From Paracoccaceae bacterium (GTDB lineage: Bacteria; Pseudomonadota; Alphaproteobacteria; Rhodobacterales; Rhodobacteraceae): DNA of 64,000 nucleotides. Each line of letters opens with the position of its first letter. The stretch's first letter is position 1. Under the pieces are notes generated by a model that worked only from the letters and a program-made list of their open reading frames with translations, was not told where the DNA came from and did not search any database. The position numbers and the translations under genes are program-made. Where the stretch lies: the NCBI GenBank assembly GCA_024236495.1, contig JACKKJ010000002.1, forward strand, positions 711,001-775,000, written 5' to 3'. Below, piece by piece: positions 60,840 through 64,000 of the stretch.

Positions 60840-61433
60840 ATGAAAACACCGATCCTTGCCCTGTTCCTGTCGCTTGTCGCGGCCCCGGCCCTGGCCGAGA
60901 AACTGTCGTTGTCGCAGCTTTCAGGTTATCTGAACGGACTGACCACGGCAGAGGCCGGGTTCATCCAGTACAACGCCGATGGCACGACCTCCGAGGGGCG
61001 TGTGCTGATCCAGCGGCCGGGGCGGATGCGCTTCGAATACGCGCCGGACGCGACGCTGGTGCTGGCGTCAGGCGGGCAGCTTGCGATCTTCGACCCCAAG
61101 TCGAACCAACCCCCGGAACAGTATCCACTGGCGAAAACCCCGCTGAACCTGATCCTTGCGAGGACCGTGGATCTGGCAAGGGCCAAGATGGTCGTCGGCC
61201 ATTCCGAAGAAGGTCCGCTGACGACCGTCATTGCCCAGGACCCAGATCACCCGGAATACGGGACGCTGACGCTGGCGTTTTCCGCCGATCCGATCGCACT
61301 GCGTCAATGGACGGTGACAGACGAGTCCGGCAACCGGACCACTGTGGTCCTTGACGATCTGCGGACCGGCATGACCTACCAGCCGTCGACCTTCTCCATC
61401 TCGTTCGAAGTGGGAAGGCGCGGTCTGAACTGA
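60840..61433 (+). CDS. lolA: Outer-membrane lipoprotein carrier protein LolA
   Basis: This 197-residue protein has a signal peptide (MKTPILALFLSLVAAPALA), then LSGYLNGLTTAEAGFIQYNADGT, LIQRPGRMRFEY and DDLRTGMTYQPSTFSI, the pattern of alphaproteobacterial LolA. It ferries lipoproteins across the periplasm from LolCDE to the outer membrane. From memory, lolA commonly lies directly after ftsK in Rhodobacteraceae; here about 17.9 kb separates them. Confidence 0.92.
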   Translation: MKTPILALFLSLVAAPALAEKLSLSQLSGYLNGLTTAEAGFIQYNADGTTSEGRVLIQRPGRMRFEYAPDATLVLASGGQLAIFDPKSNQPPEQYPLAKTPLNLILARTVDLARAKMVVGHSEEGPLTTVIAQDPDHPEYGTLTLAFSADPIALRQWTVTDESGNRTTVVLDDLRTGMTYQPSTFSISFEVGRRGLN

Positions 61434-61439
61434 CCGCGT

Positions 61440-62015
61440 CTAGAGCTTGCCGCAGGTGAAAAGCTGCTGGTGATACATCTGCGCCCGCGTACCTACATCG
61501 TCGGCGACGCGCAGCAGCCAGGCCTTTTGCAGATGCGATCCGCGCGAATAGCCGGACTGGCCTTCGTGATAGGCCAGGTACTGGTTGGTCGCGTCGTATT
61601 TCAGAATGCCCAGCTTCTGTTCACTTTGATCCATGTACCAGCCGATGAAGTCGGTCGCGTCCTCGATCCTCGTACGGCTGGCGCCACGGCGGCCGGTTGC
61701 GGCGCGATAGTCGTCCCAGGTGCCGTCGATCGCCTGGCTGTAGCCGAAGGCAGAACTCTGGCGCCCCATCGGAATGACCCCCAGCGCGAACTTGCGCGGC
61801 GTCTTGGCGTTCCCGATGAATTTTGATTCCTGATAGATCGTCGCCATCTGCACGGCGACCGGAACGCCCCACCGGCTCTCGGTCTTTTTCATCGCCCTGA
61901 GATAGGCGGGCCGTTCGTCGACGATGTCGCAGGCATCGTCCAGGTTGCGTGGCGCCCGGTGGCCGCCACACGCGGCCAGGAGCATCACCAGCGCGATGCA
62001 CACAAGTCTGCTCAT
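61440..62015 (-). CDS. Transglycosylase SLT-type lipoprotein
   Basis: This 191-residue protein has a lipoprotein signal with lipobox LAAC (Cys16) and an SLT-like domain: WGVPVAVQMATIYQESKF with candidate catalytic Glu63, AFGYSQAIDGTWDDYRAATGR, and a C-terminal stretch AYHEGQSGYSRG. It would be membrane-anchored and cleave peptidoglycan. It is convergent with lolA (6-base gap). Confidence 0.87.
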   Translation of the reverse strand: MSRLVCIALVMLLAACGGHRAPRNLDDACDIVDERPAYLRAMKKTESRWGVPVAVQMATIYQESKFIGNAKTPRKFALGVIPMGRQSSAFGYSQAIDGTWDDYRAATGRRGASRTRIEDATDFIGWYMDQSEQKLGILKYDATNQYLAYHEGQSGYSRGSHLQKAWLLRVADDVGTRAQMYHQQLFTCGKL

Positions 62016-62089
62016 ACTGCCTCTCGTTCAATGTTTTTTTGCGATTTTAGCGAACTTGGACGCAGGTTGGAATCACAATCCCGTCGATA

Positions 62090-62971
62090 TCAAACGAGGA
62101 AACCCAGCGTTGCGGGAATCGAAACGACCGAAACGATGGTCGAAACCACCACAAGGCCGGCGACGGCATCCGCGTCGGCCCCGTATTTCTCAGCCAGCAT
62201 GTAGGAAGTCACGGCGACCGGGGTCGCGATCTGAAGGATGGTCACTGCCAGCGCGACACCTTCCAGTCCGAAACCGTATCCGACCGCCCAGGCGACGGCC
62301 GTGCAGATCGCGACCCGCACAAGGCTGAGCCCCAGGGGCGGCAGGAAGTGGCTGGGATGCAGTCGCGCGATGGCGACGCCAAGCGTGATCAGCATCATCG
62401 GGATCGCCATCTGTCCGGTCAGTTCAAGTGTGTTGGTCAGCCACTGCGGTGTCTGCCAGCCCTGCCAAAGAAACAGCCCGCCCAGCAGCGTTGCCGCGAC
62501 CATGGGCTCGCGCAGCACCCGTGCAGGGGACCCGCCACCCGACACCAGCCAGAGCCCGAAAGTGAACGACAGGATTGCCATGACCGCGAAGATCACGACC
62601 GCGTAGCCGAAGCCGGCTTCTCCGAACGCGAACAGCGCGAGCGGAAGGCCGAGGTTACCGGTGTTGCCGAAGATCATCGGCGCGAGGTAGGTGCGCCGGT
62701 CCAGACCTCCGAGGCGCAGAACGGCCCAGAAGATCACCGTCAGCGCCGCATAGGCCGCACACGCGGCAAGCGAAACCGTCGTCAATGCGGCGGGATCGAT
62801 CCGCGTCTTCATCAGCGCCACGAAGATCAGGCAAGGCACGGAAAGCGTCATCGCGAGGCGTGTCACGAACTCCACCTTGTACTCCAGACCGATCCGCACC
62901 CAGACGAAGCCGACAGCCCCGAGGAGGAACACCGGGGCGATGGTCTGGAGCACTGTAAGGATGACGTTCAC
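62090..62971 (-). CDS. AEC (auxin efflux carrier) family transporter
   Basis: This 293-residue integral membrane protein has about ten hydrophobic helices in two halves. Signature stretches include MIFGNTGNLGLPLALFAFGE and ILQIATPVAVTSYMLAEKYGAD. AEC proteins export or import organic acids such as malate. The substrate is unknown and no neighbouring gene hints at it. Confidence 0.9.
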   Translation of the reverse strand: MNVILTVLQTIAPVFLLGAVGFVWVRIGLEYKVEFVTRLAMTLSVPCLIFVALMKTRIDPAALTTVSLAACAAYAALTVIFWAVLRLGGLDRRTYLAPMIFGNTGNLGLPLALFAFGEAGFGYAVVIFAVMAILSFTFGLWLVSGGGSPARVLREPMVAATLLGGLFLWQGWQTPQWLTNTLELTGQMAIPMMLITLGVAIARLHPSHFLPPLGLSLVRVAICTAVAWAVGYGFGLEGVALAVTILQIATPVAVTSYMLAEKYGADADAVAGLVVVSTIVSVVSIPATLGFLV

Positions 62972-63054
62972 AGACTGTTTCCGCGTGATTCGCCTTCAAG
63001 GATGGACACTGGCCGCACCTCGGGAGTAGCTAAGGGAAGGTGGGGACGAAATCC

Positions 63055-63381
63055 ATGTTGAAGACGACGGCGAAGTATCACTTGGGGCAGGTTCTGCGGC
63101 ATCGCAAGCACACGTTCAGGGGTGTGGTGTTCGATGTCGATGCCAAATTTTCCAATACGCAGGAATGGTATGACGCGATTCCGGAGGAAAGCCGGCCAGC
63201 GAAGAACCAGCCGTTTTACCACCTTCTCGCAGAGAATGACGAAAGCTACTACGTCGCCTATGTCTCCGAGCAGAACCTGCTGCCCGACGGGGCGTCCGGC
63301 CCGGTGGGACACCCCGATCTTCCCGATCTTTTCGGGGATTTCGAGGACGGCAGCTACCCGCTTCATTTCCAGATGAACTGA
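63055..63381 (+). CDS. hspQ: Heat shock protein HspQ
   Basis: This 108-residue protein (AKYHLGQVLRHRKHTFRGVV, WYDAIPEESRPAKNQPFYHL, YVAYVSEQNL) matches the HspQ/YccV family, a specificity factor of the Lon protease that also binds hemimethylated DNA. The ATG at 63055 follows GGTGGGGA; a GTG at 63040 would add five residues. It is convergent with the gamma-glutamyltransferase gene (3-base gap). Confidence 0.9.
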   Translation: MLKTTAKYHLGQVLRHRKHTFRGVVFDVDAKFSNTQEWYDAIPEESRPAKNQPFYHLLAENDESYYVAYVSEQNLLPDGASGPVGHPDLPDLFGDFEDGSYPLHFQMN

Positions 63382-63384
63382 ACG

Positions 63385-64000
63385 CTAGTAGCCCAGCGCG
63401 CAGCCGTCCTTGCGCGGGTCGGACGCGCCCGTCAGGACCCCCGAATCCTCGATCCGAATCGCTTGTCCGCCGCCCAACGGCTCATCGGCCTCGATGACGC
63501 GGTGGCCCATGGCTTCCAGCTCTGCGGCAACCGAGGGCGAGTATCCCCGTTCCAGCTTCAGCGATCCGTCGACCGCGAAGGCGCGGGGGGCGTCAAGCGC
63601 GGCCTGGAGGTTCATCCCGTAGTCCAGATGATTGGTCACGAACCGTGCGTGACCGGTAGGCTGATAGGCCCCGCCCATCACGCCGAAGGGCATCCGTACC
63701 CGTCCGCCCTGGCACAGCATCGCGGGGATGATCGTGTGCATCGGGCGCTTGCCGCCGCCCGCCTCGTTCGGATGTCCCGGTGTGAGCGTGAATCCCGCGC
63801 CGCGGTTCTGGAACAGGATGCCGAAACGGTCGGATGCGATGCCAGAGCCGAAGCCCCAGTAGGTTGAATAGATCAGCGAAACCGCCATGCGGTCGCGGTC
63901 GACGACGGTGATGTAGACGGTGTCGCGGTGCACCGCCTCGGTCCGTTCAGTGACCCGGTCCATCGCCCGCGACGGATCGATCAGCGCCGCAAGCCCGGCC
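63385..64000 (-). CDS. Gamma-glutamyltransferase family protein, 5' part missing
   Basis: The frame is open to the right window edge and encodes about 204 C-terminal residues. It contains the autocleavage/nucleophile region HRDTVYITVVDRDRMAVS with the candidate catalytic Thr, a GGGKRPMHTIIP block where GGTs have the oxyanion serines, VMGGAYQPTGHARFVTNHLDYGMN, and DPRKDGCALGY at the end. These proteins hydrolyse or transfer gamma-glutamyl groups, or act as acylases. Secretion cannot be judged because the N-terminus is absent. Confidence 0.9.
   Translation of the reverse strand, partial: AGLAALIDPSRAMDRVTERTEAVHRDTVYITVVDRDRMAVSLIYSTYWGFGSGIASDRFGILFQNRGAGFTLTPGHPNEAGGGKRPMHTIIPAMLCQGGRVRMPFGVMGGAYQPTGHARFVTNHLDYGMNLQAALDAPRAFAVDGSLKLERGYSPSVAAELEAMGHRVIEADEPLGGGQAIRIEDSGVLTGASDPRKDGCALGY

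Overview
This window looks like the chromosome of an aerobic alphaproteobacterium of the Rhodobacteraceae (Rhodobacter/Roseobacter lineage). The evidence is uniformly high GC with C/G at third codon positions, Rhodobacteraceae-type gene neighbourhoods (rph|hrcA-grpE; amidase-dapC-ftsK; a thioredoxin/TPR - LON-domain - Trm112 - UbiH block), a TRAP binding protein, a paa operon controlled by a TetR-type PaaR, and an HspQ homologue. No species can be named from sequence alone.

Layout. 1-2.3 kb: rph (partial), then divergent hrcA-grpE ending in a strong hairpin terminator. 2.3-5 kb: tmpB-tmpA, a two-step oxidative pathway splitting 2-(trimethylammonio)ethylphosphonate into glycine betaine and phosphate, with a divergent LysR regulator. 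5-13.4 kb: mutS, maeB, a PfkB-type sugar kinase, msrA, a class IV aminotransferase and a sulfotransferase-like protein. 13.4-27 kb: a complete aerobic phenylacetate (paa) catabolic cluster: paaH, a lone TRAP binding protein, paaZ, and a long plus-strand operon paaG-I-K-R-J-A-B-C-D-E that ends with an extra PaaA/PaaC-type protein. A palindrome between the paaZ -35 and -10 boxes is the likely PaaR operator. 27-42.9 kb: mostly housekeeping (P-loop kinase, Hint-domain protein, dapE, rnr, MltB-type transglycosylase, thioredoxin/TPR, LON-domain, Trm112, UbiH-type hydroxylase, amidase, dapC, ftsK).

42.9-60.8 kb is accessory DNA lying between ftsK and lolA. It begins with a three-gene, visibly AT-richer cassette (a TIGR04255-family protein plus two unknown proteins, one with a possible permuted papain-like His/Cys pair). 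It continues with a GC-rich catabolic island on the minus strand: a TMADH-like flavoprotein, a non-pyrrolysine MttB-family protein, a CocE/NonD hydrolase, a complete peptide-type ABC importer, a BetI-like TetR regulator, and an enoyl-CoA hydratase fused to an apparently dead dehydrogenase half. A divergent SDR and a BKACE (DUF849) enzyme close it. The island is bounded on both sides by copies of a 4 x 11-bp tandem repeat (45170-45213 and 60756-60799). Together these genes look like import, hydrolysis, N-demethylation and C-C cleavage of an unidentified, probably N-methylated compound. This is the best candidate for an undescribed pathway here.

60.8-64 kb returns to core genes: lolA, a small transglycosylase lipoprotein, an AEC carrier, hspQ and a partial gamma-glutamyltransferase. 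I saw no rRNA, tRNA, CRISPR array, transposase or integrase.
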